Part shown: piece by piece, positions 10,385-19,442 of the stretch | Layout: each line of letters starts with the position of its first letter | Numbering within the stretch: position 1 is the stretch's first letter | Assembly: GCA_963745915.1 (NCBI GenBank) | Contig: CAVUZA010000002.1 | Span: 1 to 64,000, forward strand | Reading direction: 5' to 3' | Length of the DNA stretch: 64,000 nucleotides | Origin: VRUE01 sp963745915 | GTDB taxonomy: Bacteria > Actinomycetota > Thermoleophilia > Solirubrobacterales > 70-9 | Translations under genes and position numbers: made by a program | The notes under the pieces: model-generated | What the model saw: only the letters and a program-made list of their open reading frames with translations | What the model was told of the DNA's origin: nothing | Databases searched by the model: none

Positions 10385-11462
10385 GGGCACCGTGGGGGAA
10401 GAAGCCCGGCCCCGGATCCTGGCCACCGACGACCGGCCCGAGGTGCTGCGCCTGGTCGACCGGGCGCTGGGCGAGCGCTACCGCTGCGAGTTCGCCGGCG
10501 ACGTCGCCGAGGCGCGCGGCAAGCTGGCGCAGGGCCGGTTCGACCTCGCCCTCTGCGACATCCAGATGCCGGGCGAGTCGGGCCTGGTGCTGGTCGAGGA
10601 GATCGCCCGCCGCCAGCCGGCGACGGCGATCGTCCTGGTCACCGGGGTCGACGACCCCGAGATCGCCGACCGCGCCTTCGCGCTCGGCGCCCACAACTAC
10701 CTGGTCAAGCCCTTCTGGCCCGGGCAGCTGGCGATCACGGTGGCGACCACCCTGCGCCACCACCGGCTCGAGCGCGAGCACGACGCGCGCCAGGAGGCGC
10801 TGCTGGGCAGCGCCCGGGAACGCTCCGAGGCGCTGCGCCACGAGCTGATCGAGGCCCAGCGGCAGGCGATCGAGGAGCTGCGCGCCTCGCGCCAGGAGAC
10901 GGTCGACCGGCTCTCGCTGGCGATCGAGCTGCACGACGCCGAGACCGGCGAGCACATCACGCGGATGGCCGCGGTCGCCGCCTTCCTCGGCGAGCGCCTC
11001 GGGCTCGACCGCGAGCGGGTGACGCTGCTGCGTACGGCGGCGCCGATGCACGACGTCGGCAAGGTCGCCACCCCCGACGCGATCCTGCGCAAGCGCGGCG
11101 CGCTGAACGAGGACGAGCGCCGGGTGATGGAGGAGCACACGCTGGTCGGCCGCGAGATCCTCTCCGGCTCCAAGAGCGAGCTGCTGCAGCTGGCGGCGAC
11201 GATCGCCCACACCCACCACGAGCGCTGGGACGGCGAGGGCTACCCGAGCGGGCTGGCCGGCGAGGAGATCCCGCTCGAGGGCCGGATCGTCGCCGTCGCC
11301 GACGTCTTCGACGCGATGCTCAGCGACCGCTGCTACCGCCCGGCGCTGAGCGTGCGCGAGACGGCGGAGACGATCGCCGCCGAAAGCGGCACCCACTTCG
11401 ACCCGGGCGTCGCCGCGGCGCTGCTCGACAACCTCGACCAGGCGCTGGCGCTACGCAGCTGA
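10374..11462 (+). CDS. Response regulator with HD-GYP phosphodiesterase domain
   Basis: Two-component output protein. Receiver domain at residues 14-130 with acceptor Asp near 61 (LALCDIQMPGESG) and Lys in NYLVKPFWPG; a helical linker; then an HD-GYP domain (about 175-355) with AAPMHDVGK, EEHTLVGREIL, AHTHHERWDGEGYP and VADVFDAM. HD-GYP domains hydrolyse cyclic di-GMP, so the pair probably lowers this second messenger on receipt of a signal. Metal-binding H and D residues are present. GTG start inside the end of the kinase gene; convergent with maf, sharing 12 bp. Confidence 0.93.
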
Positions 11463-11998
11463 GAGCAACTCGGGGGCGAGCTCGAGCAGCAGCCCGACCG
11501 GCAGGCCGACGACGTTGGAGACGCTGCCCTCGAGCCGCTCGACCAGGGTCGAGCCCAGGGTCTGGATCGCGTAGCCGCCGGAGCGCCCGCGCCACTCGCC
11601 GCAGGCGACGTAGCGCTCCTTCTCGGCCTCGGCGAGCGGCTTGAAGACGACGGTGGTGGCTTCCAGCCCCGCGCGCTCCTCGCCCCCGGCGCGCACCACC
11701 AGCCCGCTGAGCACCGTGTGCGGGCGGCCCGACATGCGGTCGAGGTAGCGCCGCGCCTCGGCCGCGTCGGCCGGCTTGCCGAGCGCCCTGCCGTCGAGCA
11801 CGACGTCGGTGTCGCAGGCAATCACCGTGCCGGCGGCCGCGACCGCCGCCGCCTTGCGCCGCGCGTTCTCGACCACCTCGAACTCCGGATCCCCCCACTC
11901 AACTCCTCCACCCCCGGGACCACGACCTCGAAGCTGAGGCCAAGCTTCGAGAGAATCTCAGCCCTCTGCGGCGACCCGGATGCCAGAGTTACGGTCAC
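11451..11998 (-). CDS. maf: Maf-family nucleotide pyrophosphatase (one-base frameshift)
   Basis: Maf proteins hydrolyse non-canonical or specific nucleoside triphosphates (dTTP/UTP or modified). The family signature LASGSPQRAEILSKLGLSFE lies at 11990-11930 in one frame, and the rest (VENARRKAAAVAAAG, ACDTDVVLDGRALGKP with the catalytic Asp, RRYLDRMSGRPHTVLSGLVV) in another. Adding one base to the C-run at 11891-11896 joins them as GVEELSGGDPEFEVVENARR, giving about 182 residues, a normal length. I take this as a homopolymer sequencing deletion. The GTG start at 11998 directly abuts the arm of a long inverted repeat, and no ribosome site is visible. Confidence 0.88.
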
Positions 11999-12112
11999 GG
12001 GACCGGGTGGGTGGGGTCGGAGCGTCTTGTACTTTTTCGCGACCTCGGCCCGGGCGCCAGCAATCCCCGCCCCTCGAAAAAGTTAAGCGGAGGCCCCACC
12101 CACCCGGTCCCG
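11998..12112. repeat. Nested inverted repeat filling the ndk-maf gap
   Basis: The left arm 11998-12018 (CGGGACCGGGTGGGTGGGG...) pairs with 12092-12112 over 21 positions with one mismatch. Inside, ACTTTTTCG (12031-12039) pairs with CGAAAAAGT (12074-12082). The outer arms span the whole gap from just after the ndk stop (12114-12116) to the maf GTG. It could act as a hairpin or terminator between the genes, but its size and nesting resemble the other palindromic elements of this window. Confidence 0.8.
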
Positions 12113-12113
12113 C

Positions 12114-12521
12114 TCAGTCCAGCTCTGGGAACCAGATCCCGATCTCGCGCTCGGCCGACTCGTCCGAGTCGGAGCCGTGGACCATGTTGAAGGTCACCTC
12201 GAGCGCGAAGTCGCCGCGGATCGAGCCGGGGGCGGCCTCGACCGGGTTGGTGGCGCCGATCAGCTGGCGCGCGGCGGCGACGGCTTCGTGGCCCTCGAGC
12301 ACCATCGCGACCAGGGTGCCGCCGGTGATGAAGGAGACCAGCTCGCCGAAGAAGGGCTTCTCGGTGTGCTCTTCGTAGTGCCGGTTGGCGGTCGGCTCGT
12401 CGGCGCGCATCGTCTTCAGCGCCGCGATCCGCAGCCCCTTGCGCTCGAAGCGGGCGATCACCTCGCCGGTCAGGGCGCGCTGGAAGGCGTCAGGCTTTAC
12501 GAGGATCAGCGTCCGGCTCAC
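12114..12521 (-). CDS. ndk: Nucleoside diphosphate kinase
   Basis: Transfers the terminal phosphate between NTPs and NDPs through a phosphohistidine. The 135 residues start MSRTLILVKPDAFQRALTGE and carry the active-site motif NMVHGSDSDESAEREIGIWF with the catalytic histidine. Full length. The start lies 32 bp inside the end of the upstream zinc-ribbon gene on the same strand. The stop is followed within two bases by the long inverted repeat at 11998-12112. Confidence 0.98.
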   Translation of the reverse strand: MSRTLILVKPDAFQRALTGEVIARFERKGLRIAALKTMRADEPTANRHYEEHTEKPFFGELVSFITGGTLVAMVLEGHEAVAAARQLIGATNPVEAAPGSIRGDFALEVTFNMVHGSDSDESAEREIGIWFPELD

Positions 12522-13083
12522 GGGCAGGGCTCCTTTTCGGTTTCTCGGCGGCCGGCTTCTCGCCCGGCGCCTGCTTGGCTTTCTCGGGCGGGCGCCGTTT
12601 GGGGCGGCCCTCGGCCGCCTTCGGGCGACGGCGCTGGCGCTCGCCGACCGGGCTCTCGCAGTAGGGGCAGAGCGCCCAGCGCGGGTCGACCGGCTTGCCG
12701 CAGCTCTGGCAGGGGTGCTTGAGCCGCTTCTGGCACTGCGGGCAGCGCAGGTAGGTGCGCTCGACCGGGAATTCGCAGTTCGGGCAGGAGGCCTCGGTCA
12801 GCTGCCGCACGCGCAGCTCGGCGGCGCGGATCTCGAGCTCGCGTTCGTGGGCGTCCTCGAGGAACTCCGGCGGGCGGACGATCGCGTAGACGGCGGTGCC
12901 GATGTAGGGGAAGAAGGAGCCGACCGTCGCGCAGGCGACCAGGAAGGGGTCGGAGATGCGGCGCTTGGCGTCGAAGTAGGTGTAGACGATCAGGGCCAGC
13001 CAGACGACGACGATCATCAAGACGAACAGGGTCGCGGCCAGGTTGAGGCCGTCGTTTGAGATGCCGAAGATCGCTAGTGCCAT
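12490..13083 (-). CDS. Membrane protein with double zinc ribbon
   Basis: Function unknown. The N-terminus (about residues 1-70) has two hydrophobic segments (LAATLFVLMIVVVWLALIVY and a weaker one at PFLVACATVGSFFPYIGTAV). The middle has four CxxC pairs, SCPNCEF, RCPQCQ, PCQSCGKP and LCPYCESP, forming a double zinc ribbon at about 98-150, and a basic Pro/Lys-rich tail follows. The arrangement suggests a membrane-anchored adaptor binding protein or nucleic acid, but nothing fixes the partner. The start ATG at 13083 is clear; the gene overlaps ndk by 32 bp. Confidence 0.85.
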   Translation of the reverse strand: MALAIFGISNDGLNLAATLFVLMIVVVWLALIVYTYFDAKRRISDPFLVACATVGSFFPYIGTAVYAIVRPPEFLEDAHERELEIRAAELRVRQLTEASCPNCEFPVERTYLRCPQCQKRLKHPCQSCGKPVDPRWALCPYCESPVGERQRRRPKAAEGRPKRRPPEKAKQAPGEKPAAEKPKRSPAREPDADPRKA

Positions 13084-13149
13084 GGCTGAGCGCCCGCCCG
13101 GGCAGGGCGCGCGCGGAGTCTACTTCGCCGCGGGCCGGGCGAACCCTCG

Positions 13150-13278
13150 CTAGAGGAAGAGGCTGCCGAAGAGGTAGCCGAGGCCGAAGAAGACGAGGAT
13201 CACGGCGGCGACGACGCCGGCGACCAGCGCCATCATCGAGAGCAGTTCCGAACCGGCGCTCTTGGTCCGCGTCTCCAC
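13150..13278 (-). CDS. Small single-pass membrane protein (42 aa)
   Basis: A 42-residue open frame starting at GTG 13278, with a polar N-terminus (VETRTKSAGSELLSM) followed by one hydrophobic helix (MALVAGVVAAVILVFFGLGY) and a short hydrophobic end. A good ribosome site (GGGAGG, eight bases before the GTG) lies within the last codons of folC, so it would be translated by coupling. No family is recognised. Confidence rests on the ribosome site, the hydropathy and the fit between two genes. Confidence 0.7.
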   Translation of the reverse strand: METRTKSAGSELLSMMALVAGVVAAVILVFFGLGYLFGSLFL

Positions 13279-13281
13279 CGG

Positions 13282-14547
13282 CTAATCCTCCCACAGGGCG
13301 ACCGCGTCGCGGGCCGGGGCGAGGGCGTAGTGGGAGCCGGTGACCAGCAGCACCCCGTCGCGCTCGAGCGCCAGCCCCCGCCCGCGCGCCAGCGCCGCCC
13401 CGAAATCCGCCTCCGCCTCCGCCTCCACCCCGGCCGCGGCGGCAACCCCGGCCAGCTCCCCCGCCCCAAACACGGGCCGACGGGCCGAAAACGGGCCTAT
13501 ATCTCCCGTTTTAGGCCCGTCGGCGGGGAGTTGGGTGCAGATTGCGGTCTCGAGCGCCGGGGACAGGGCGGCGAGCATCGCCGCGGCGTCCTTGTCGGCG
13601 AGGACGGCGAGGACGGCGATTACCGGGCGGCCGGCGGCGATCTCGGCGAGGGCCTCGGTGAGGGCGGCGGCGCCGTCGGGGTTGTGGGCGGCGTCGAGGT
13701 AGACCGGCGGCCGCTCGGCGACCCGCTCGAGCCGGCCGGGGACGGCGAGGCTCGCCGCCACCGCGGCGACCCGCTCGCGGTCGAGCCCGCCGAGCAAGGC
13801 CTCGGCGGCGGCGCAGGCGAGGGCGAAGTTGCGGCGCTGGAAGCCGCCGGCGGCGCGCAGCTCGATCCCCTCGCCCGGGTCCTCGGGGGCGACCATCAGG
13901 CGCGCGCCGCGCTCGGCCGCGGCCCGCTCGGCCAGCTCACGCACCTCGGGCCCGACCCGGCCGAGGACGAGCGTCGTGTGGTCGCGCAGCACGGCCAGCT
14001 TCTCAGCGGCGATCTCGGCCTCGGTCTCACCCAGCCACTCGGTGTGGTCGCGGCCGATCGAGGTCAGCACGGTCAGCTTCGAGGGGATCGTGTTGGTCGC
14101 GTCGAGCCTCCCCCCCAGCCCGGCCTCGACCACGGCGACCTCGACCCGGGCGGCGGCGAGGGCGACGAAGGCGGCCGCGGTGGCGGCCTCGAACTGGGTC
14201 ACCTCCTCCCCCTCGCCGAGCGCGCGGTTGACGGTCTCGGCGGCGCGGGCGACGGTCTCGACCGCGGCGGCGAACTCGGCGGCGCCGATCTCCTCGCCGC
14301 GGATCAGCACCCGTTCGGACCAGCGCCGCGGGTGCGGGGAGAGGCAGGCGCCGGTGCGCAGCCCGTGCGCCTCCAGCAGCGCCGCGATCATCCGCGTCGC
14401 CGAGGACTTGCCGTTGGTGCCGACGACGTGGACCGAGGCGAAGCGGTGCTGGGGCAGGCCGAGGGCGGTGCTGAGCCGCTGCATCCGCTCGAGGCCGAGC
14501 CGCCAGCCGACCGGCGCCAGCGAGTCGAGGTAGGCGGCGGCGTCTAT
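13282..14547 (-). CDS. folC: Folylpolyglutamate / dihydrofolate synthase, with palindromic insertion
   Basis: Mur-ligase-family enzyme adding glutamate to folates (and possibly dihydropteroate). P-loop HVVGTNGKSSATRMIAALLE, then VVEAGLGGRLDATNTIPSKL, SIGRDHTEWLG and VYLDAAHNPDGAAAL are all present; about 421 residues, as usual. The N-terminal YLDSLAPVGWRLGLERM matches the family, but no ATG, GTG or TTG precedes it in frame. The best candidate is an ATA at 14547 overlapping the valS stop, so the start is uncertain. Near residues 341-357 the peptide ADGPKTGDIGPFSARRP is encoded by a 49-bp palindrome (13476-13524) inserted in a C-terminal-domain loop. The same peptide pattern occurs in valS. Confidence 0.92.
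   Translation of the reverse strand: MDAAAYLDSLAPVGWRLGLERMQRLSTALGLPQHRFASVHVVGTNGKSSATRMIAALLEAHGLRTGACLSPHPRRWSERVLIRGEEIGAAEFAAAVETVARAAETVNRALGEGEEVTQFEAATAAAFVALAAARVEVAVVEAGLGGRLDATNTIPSKLTVLTSIGRDHTEWLGETEAEIAAEKLAVLRDHTTLVLGRVGPEVRELAERAAAERGARLMVAPEDPGEGIELRAAGGFQRRNFALACAAAEALLGGLDRERVAAVAASLAVPGRLERVAERPPVYLDAAHNPDGAAALTEALAEIAAGRPVIAVLAVLADKDAAAMLAALSPALETAICTQLPADGPKTGDIGPFSARRPVFGAGELAGVAAAAGVEAEAEADFGAALARGRGLALERDGVLLVTGSHYALAPARDAVALWED
13476..13524 (-). repeat. In-frame palindromic element within folC
   Basis: 49 bp: arms GCCGACGGGCC...CGGG and CCCG...GGCCCGTCGGC around the nine-base centre CCTATATCT. Stem mismatch is one base. It is translated in frame on the minus strand as ADGPKTGDIGPFSARRP. 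The sister copy at 15284-15332 in valS has the same outer arms and centre, but the inner stem GAAAACGGG/CCCGTTTTA is replaced by TGAAAGTGG/CCACTTTTA. Confidence 0.9.
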
Positions 14548-17147
14548 TCGGCGAGCTCCCCGAGCTCGGCCCGGTAGCGCTCCAGCTTCTCGCGCTCCTC
14601 GGCGACCAGCTCCGCCGGTGCGCGGGCGACGAACTTCTCGTTGGCCAGCTTGCCCTCGGCGCGGGCGACCTCCGAGCGCAGCTCCTCGCGGCGCTTCTGC
14701 AGCCGCGCGGCGACCGCCTCGGCGTCGATCTCGGCCGAGGCGAGCACCCGCACCGGGCCGACCGCGGCGATCGGGTCGCCGCCGTCGGGCGCGAAGGCGA
14801 AGCGGGCGAGGCGGCCGACGAACTCCTGCGGCTGCTCGCCCTCGACCCGGGCGGCGAGCTCGCTCTTCGCCGGCACCTCGACCATGTCGCGCCAGGCGCG
14901 CAGGCGCCGGGTCAGCTCGATGCCGCGCTCGACCTCGGCTTCGGCCGCGGGGTCGAAGAGCGACTCTTCGGCCCGCGGGAAGGGGTGCACGGCGAGGTGG
15001 CCGTCGCGGCTCGGGTGGAAGGACCAGATCTCCTCGGTGACGAAGGGCATCAGCGGGTGCAGCAGGGCGAGCGTGCGCTCGAGCAGCCAGAGCAGGTTGG
15101 CCGAGACCTCCGCCTCGCCCTCGTAAAGCCGCGGCTTGACGATCTCCAGGTACCAGTCGCAGAGCTCGGACCAGAGGAAGGCGTAGGCCTCGGCGGCGGC
15201 ATGGGCGAAGTCGTAGCGGTCGAGCTTCTCCGTCACCGAGCCAATAGTCCGCTCCATCCGCGACAGGATCCACCGATCCTCAGGCCGACGGGCCTGAAAG
15301 TGGCCTATATCTCCACTTTTAGGCCCGTCGGCGGGGGGTGGGGCCGCGGCGGCGTTGAGGAGGATCAGGCGGGAGGCGTTCCAGAGCTTGTTGGCGAGGT
15401 CGCGGCCCTGCTGCACCTTGGCGTCGGAGTAGCGCACGTCCTGGGTCGAGGACATCGCCAGCAGGCCGAAGCGCAGGGCGTCGGCGCCGTGCACGTCGAT
15501 CTCCTCCAGCGGGTCGATCCCGGTGCCGAGGCTCTTCGACATCCGCCGCCCGTCGCGGGCCTGGATCACGGAGTGGACGTAGACGTCGCCGAAGGGCACG
15601 TCGCCGGCGAACTCGAGGCCGGTCATGATCATCCGCGCCACCCAGAGGAAGAGGATCTCGCGCGCCGTGGTCAGGAAGCTGGTCGGGTAGAAGGCGCGCA
15701 GCTCGGGCGTGTCGTCGGGCCAGCCGAGGGTGGCAAAGGGCCAGATCGCCGAGCTGAACCAGGTGTCGAGCACGTCTTCCTCCTGGCGCAGCTCGCCGCC
15801 GCAGGCGCCACAGCGCTCGGGGGCGCTCTCGGGGCCCTCGGCGACGAAGACCTCCTCGCAGGGGTCGCAGTACCAGACCGGGATCCGGTGCCCCCACCAG
15901 AGCTGGCGCGAGATGCACCAGGGGCGGATCTCGCGCATCCAGTCGAGGTAGACGCGCTTCCACTGGGCCGGCGCGATCCGCACCCGGTCGCTCTCCACGG
16001 CCTCGATCGCCGGCGCCGCCAGCTCGTCCATGCGGCAGAACCACTGCAGCGAGATCAGCGGCTCGATCCGCTCGCCGGAGCGGTGCGAGAAGGGGACCGA
16101 GTGGGTGTACTCCTCTTCGGCGCGCAGGACGCCCTCCTCGCGCAGGGCGGCGACCACGGCCTCCTGCGCCTCGGCCGCGGTCAGCCCGGCGAAGCGCTCG
16201 CCGGCGGCCTCGGTGAGGCGGCCGTCGGGGCCGATCGCGACGATCTCCTCGAGCCCGTGCTTGCGGCCGATCTCGAAATCGTTGGGGTCGTGGCCGGGGG
16301 TGATCTTCAGCGCCCCGGTGCCGAACTGCGGGTCGACGTGCTCGTCGGCGATGATCGGCAGGCGGCGGCCGACCAGGGGCAGGACGCAGTGCTGCCCGAC
16401 CAGGTCGCCGTAGCGCTCGTCGCCGGGGTTCACCGCCACCGCGGTGTCGGCCAGCATCGTCTCCGGGCGCACGGTGGCGACGGTGAGCAGGCGCTCGGAG
16501 CCCTCGACCGGGTAGTCGATCGAGTAGAGGGTGTCGGTGACCTCGCGGTTCTCGACCTCGAGGTCGGAGATCGCCGAGTGCGAGCCGGGGTCCCAGTTGA
16601 CCATGTAGTTGTCGCGGTAGACGTAGCCCTTGTCGTAGAGCTGCTTGAAGACGCGGTAGACGGCCCGGACGTAGCCCTGGTCGAGGGTGAAGCGCTCGCG
16701 CTCGTAGTCGCAGGAGGCGCCGAGCCGCTTGTACTGCTCGACGATCCGCGAGCCGTACTCCCGCTTCCACTCCCAGACCCGCTCGACGAACTCCTCGCGA
16801 CCGAGGTCGTGGCGCGAGACGCCTTCCGCCTTCAGCGCTTTCTCGACCACCGACTGGGTGGCGATCCCGGCGTGGTCGGTGCCGAGCACCCAGAGCGCGT
16901 TGCGCCCCCGCATCCGGTTCATCCGCACCAGCGCGTCCTGCATCGAGCCGTTCAGCGCGTGGCCCATGTGCAGCGCCCCGGTCACGTTCGGCGGCGGGAT
17001 CGCCACCGAGAAGTTCTCCTCCGGCGCGCCCTCGGCGGCGGGGTGGAAATACCCCGCCTCGATCCACTCCGCGAAGACCCGCCCCTCCACCTCGGAGGGG
17101 TCGTAGCGAGTGGTTTCCTCCAGCTTTTTGAGTCGGCCCTCGTCCAC
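14544..17147 (-). CDS. valS: Valyl-tRNA synthetase, with palindromic insertion
   Basis: Class I synthetase charging tRNA-Val. HIGH-type motif PPNVTGALHMGHALNGSMQD (about residues 50-69), editing domain with VATVRPETMLADTAVAVNPG, KMSKS motif DGRRMSKSLGTG, anticodon-binding domain and a C-terminal coiled coil (LQKRREELRSEVARAEGKLA). 867 residues, normal. Between the catalytic domain (NKLWNASRLILLN) and the anticodon domain (EDRWILSRMERT), about residues 606-622, is the peptide ADGPKSGDIGHFQARRP encoded by a palindromic element (15284-15332). The insertion is in frame and at a domain boundary, so the enzyme is probably functional. ATG start 10 bp after the clpX stop. Confidence 0.97.
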   Translation of the reverse strand: MDEGRLKKLEETTRYDPSEVEGRVFAEWIEAGYFHPAAEGAPEENFSVAIPPPNVTGALHMGHALNGSMQDALVRMNRMRGRNALWVLGTDHAGIATQSVVEKALKAEGVSRHDLGREEFVERVWEWKREYGSRIVEQYKRLGASCDYERERFTLDQGYVRAVYRVFKQLYDKGYVYRDNYMVNWDPGSHSAISDLEVENREVTDTLYSIDYPVEGSERLLTVATVRPETMLADTAVAVNPGDERYGDLVGQHCVLPLVGRRLPIIADEHVDPQFGTGALKITPGHDPNDFEIGRKHGLEEIVAIGPDGRLTEAAGERFAGLTAAEAQEAVVAALREEGVLRAEEEYTHSVPFSHRSGERIEPLISLQWFCRMDELAAPAIEAVESDRVRIAPAQWKRVYLDWMREIRPWCISRQLWWGHRIPVWYCDPCEEVFVAEGPESAPERCGACGGELRQEEDVLDTWFSSAIWPFATLGWPDDTPELRAFYPTSFLTTAREILFLWVARMIMTGLEFAGDVPFGDVYVHSVIQARDGRRMSKSLGTGIDPLEEIDVHGADALRFGLLAMSSTQDVRYSDAKVQQGRDLANKLWNASRLILLNAAAAPPPADGPKSGDIGHFQARRPEDRWILSRMERTIGSVTEKLDRYDFAHAAAEAYAFLWSELCDWYLEIVKPRLYEGEAEVSANLLWLLERTLALLHPLMPFVTEEIWSFHPSRDGHLAVHPFPRAEESLFDPAAEAEVERGIELTRRLRAWRDMVEVPAKSELAARVEGEQPQEFVGRLARFAFAPDGGDPIAAVGPVRVLASAEIDAEAVAARLQKRREELRSEVARAEGKLANEKFVARAPAELVAEEREKLERYRAELGELAE
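15284..15332 (-). repeat. In-frame palindromic element within valS
   Basis: 49 bp: identical outer arms (GCCGACGGGCC / GGCCCGTCGGC) and centre (CCTATATCT) to the copy in folC. The inner stem differs at both sides in a paired way (GTGG with CCAC here, CGGG with CCCG there). Translated as ADGPKSGDIGHFQARRP. Confidence 0.9.
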
Positions 17148-17157
17148 CGAGGCGAGT

Positions 17158-18453
<1,296 letters not shown>

Positions 18454-18594
18454 CGGAATCCCCTCCTTAGGGGCGGTGGTTGCCTACCGGCTCGCGCCCC
18501 AAAGCTTAATGGGGCCTGCAAGCCGGTCTGTCGGGTGCCGTCGTTTACTCCGCCGCGACGGCCGTCCCTGCCGCTGAGCGATAGCTTGCGCCCG

Positions 18595-19053
18595 ATGGCC
18601 GAGGAGCTTCGGGTCGAGCCGGTCGCCGCCGGGCAGCTGGGAGAGCTGCTGCCGCTGATCGCCGCCTACCAGCGCTTCTACGCGGTCGAGGACATCGACG
18701 AGGAGCGCAACCGCGAGTTCTTCGCCCCCTTCGCCGCCCCCAGCGAGCGCGGCCTGCTGCTCGGCGCCTGGCAGGGCTCCGAGCCGGTCGGCTTCGCCTG
18801 CCTGCGCTGGCACCCGGACTCGCTGACCGCCCGCGAGATCGGCCTGATGAACGACCTCTACGTCGCCGAGCGGGCCCGCGGCGGCGGCGTCGGCCGCGCC
18901 CTGCTCGAGGCCTGCGCCGCGGCCACCCGCGAGCGCGGCCTGACCCGCCTCAACTGGCTCACCGACGCCGACAACCACCGCGCCCAGCGCCTCTACGACA
19001 GCACCGGCGCCGTCGGCGAGCCCACCGTCGAGTACGACCTCGACCTCCAGTAG
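18595..19053 (+). CDS. GNAT-family N-acetyltransferase
   Basis: 152-residue acetyl-CoA-dependent transferase. The acetyl-CoA loop motif is LYVAERARGGGVGRALLEAC (residues 86-105), followed by NWLTDADNHRAQRLYDSTGA, the usual C-terminal beta-strand/helix pattern. Substrate unknown. Start ATG at 18595. Transcribed opposite to its clp neighbours, so it has its own promoter in the 141 bp shared with clpX. The stop codon TAG directly abuts a nearly perfect 55-bp palindrome. Confidence 0.92.
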   Translation: MAEELRVEPVAAGQLGELLPLIAAYQRFYAVEDIDEERNREFFAPFAAPSERGLLLGAWQGSEPVGFACLRWHPDSLTAREIGLMNDLYVAERARGGGVGRALLEACAAATRERGLTRLNWLTDADNHRAQRLYDSTGAVGEPTVEYDLDLQ

Positions 19054-19442
19054 CCGAACTGCATCAAATTCCAGCTCCGGCGGAGCTGGAATTTGATGCA
19101 GTTCGGCGGGGGCATGTGGGCGTAGAAATAGCTGCGCCCCTCCCCCGCGCCGCCGATCGTCACGTAATGGCCGTAGAGGACAGGGTCGTAGCCGACCCGC
19201 CGAACCCGGCCGTTGGCGGCCGCCACCAGCGGCGTCCCGCAGCGCGCCACCAGGTCGAACCCCTCATGCGTCCGACCGCCGCTGCGCGGTGCCCCGAACT
19301 CGCCGATGCAGCCCCGCGTCGAGTGCGCCCCGGCCACCGGGAAGGCGTGGCTGGCGAATTCCGTGCCGCCGCTGGAGCGGGCGAGCGCAGTGGGGACGAC
19401 GAGCAGGGCGAGGACCAGGGCTGAGGCGAGGGTGCGACTCAG
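18993..19442 (-). pseudogene. Secreted M23-type peptidase, C-terminally truncated
   Basis: An N-terminal signal peptide (SRTLASALVLALLVVPTALA) precedes an LytM/M23-like fold: THEGFDLVA (metal-binding His and Asp), GTPLVAAANGRVRRVGYD and YGHYVTIGG up to SYFYAHM. At that point normal M23 domains continue for another 30-40 residues, but here the frame enters a palindrome (19053-19107) and ends with unrelated residues inside the antisense of the GNAT gene. The C-terminal core strands are missing, so activity is doubtful. No ATG or GTG precedes the signal peptide; a CTG at 19442 overlapping the clpP stop is the only fitting start. Likely a gene remnant, cut by the palindrome or by a deletion there. 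Confidence 0.65.
19053..19107. repeat. Near-perfect 55-bp palindrome between GNAT and M23 genes
   Basis: Arms of 27 bp (GCCGAACTGCATCAAATTCC... and its exact complement) around a single central base at 19080. The left arm includes the last base of the GNAT stop codon. It could serve as a bidirectional terminator, but there is no T-run, and perfect arms of this length are unusual for one. Confidence 0.85.
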
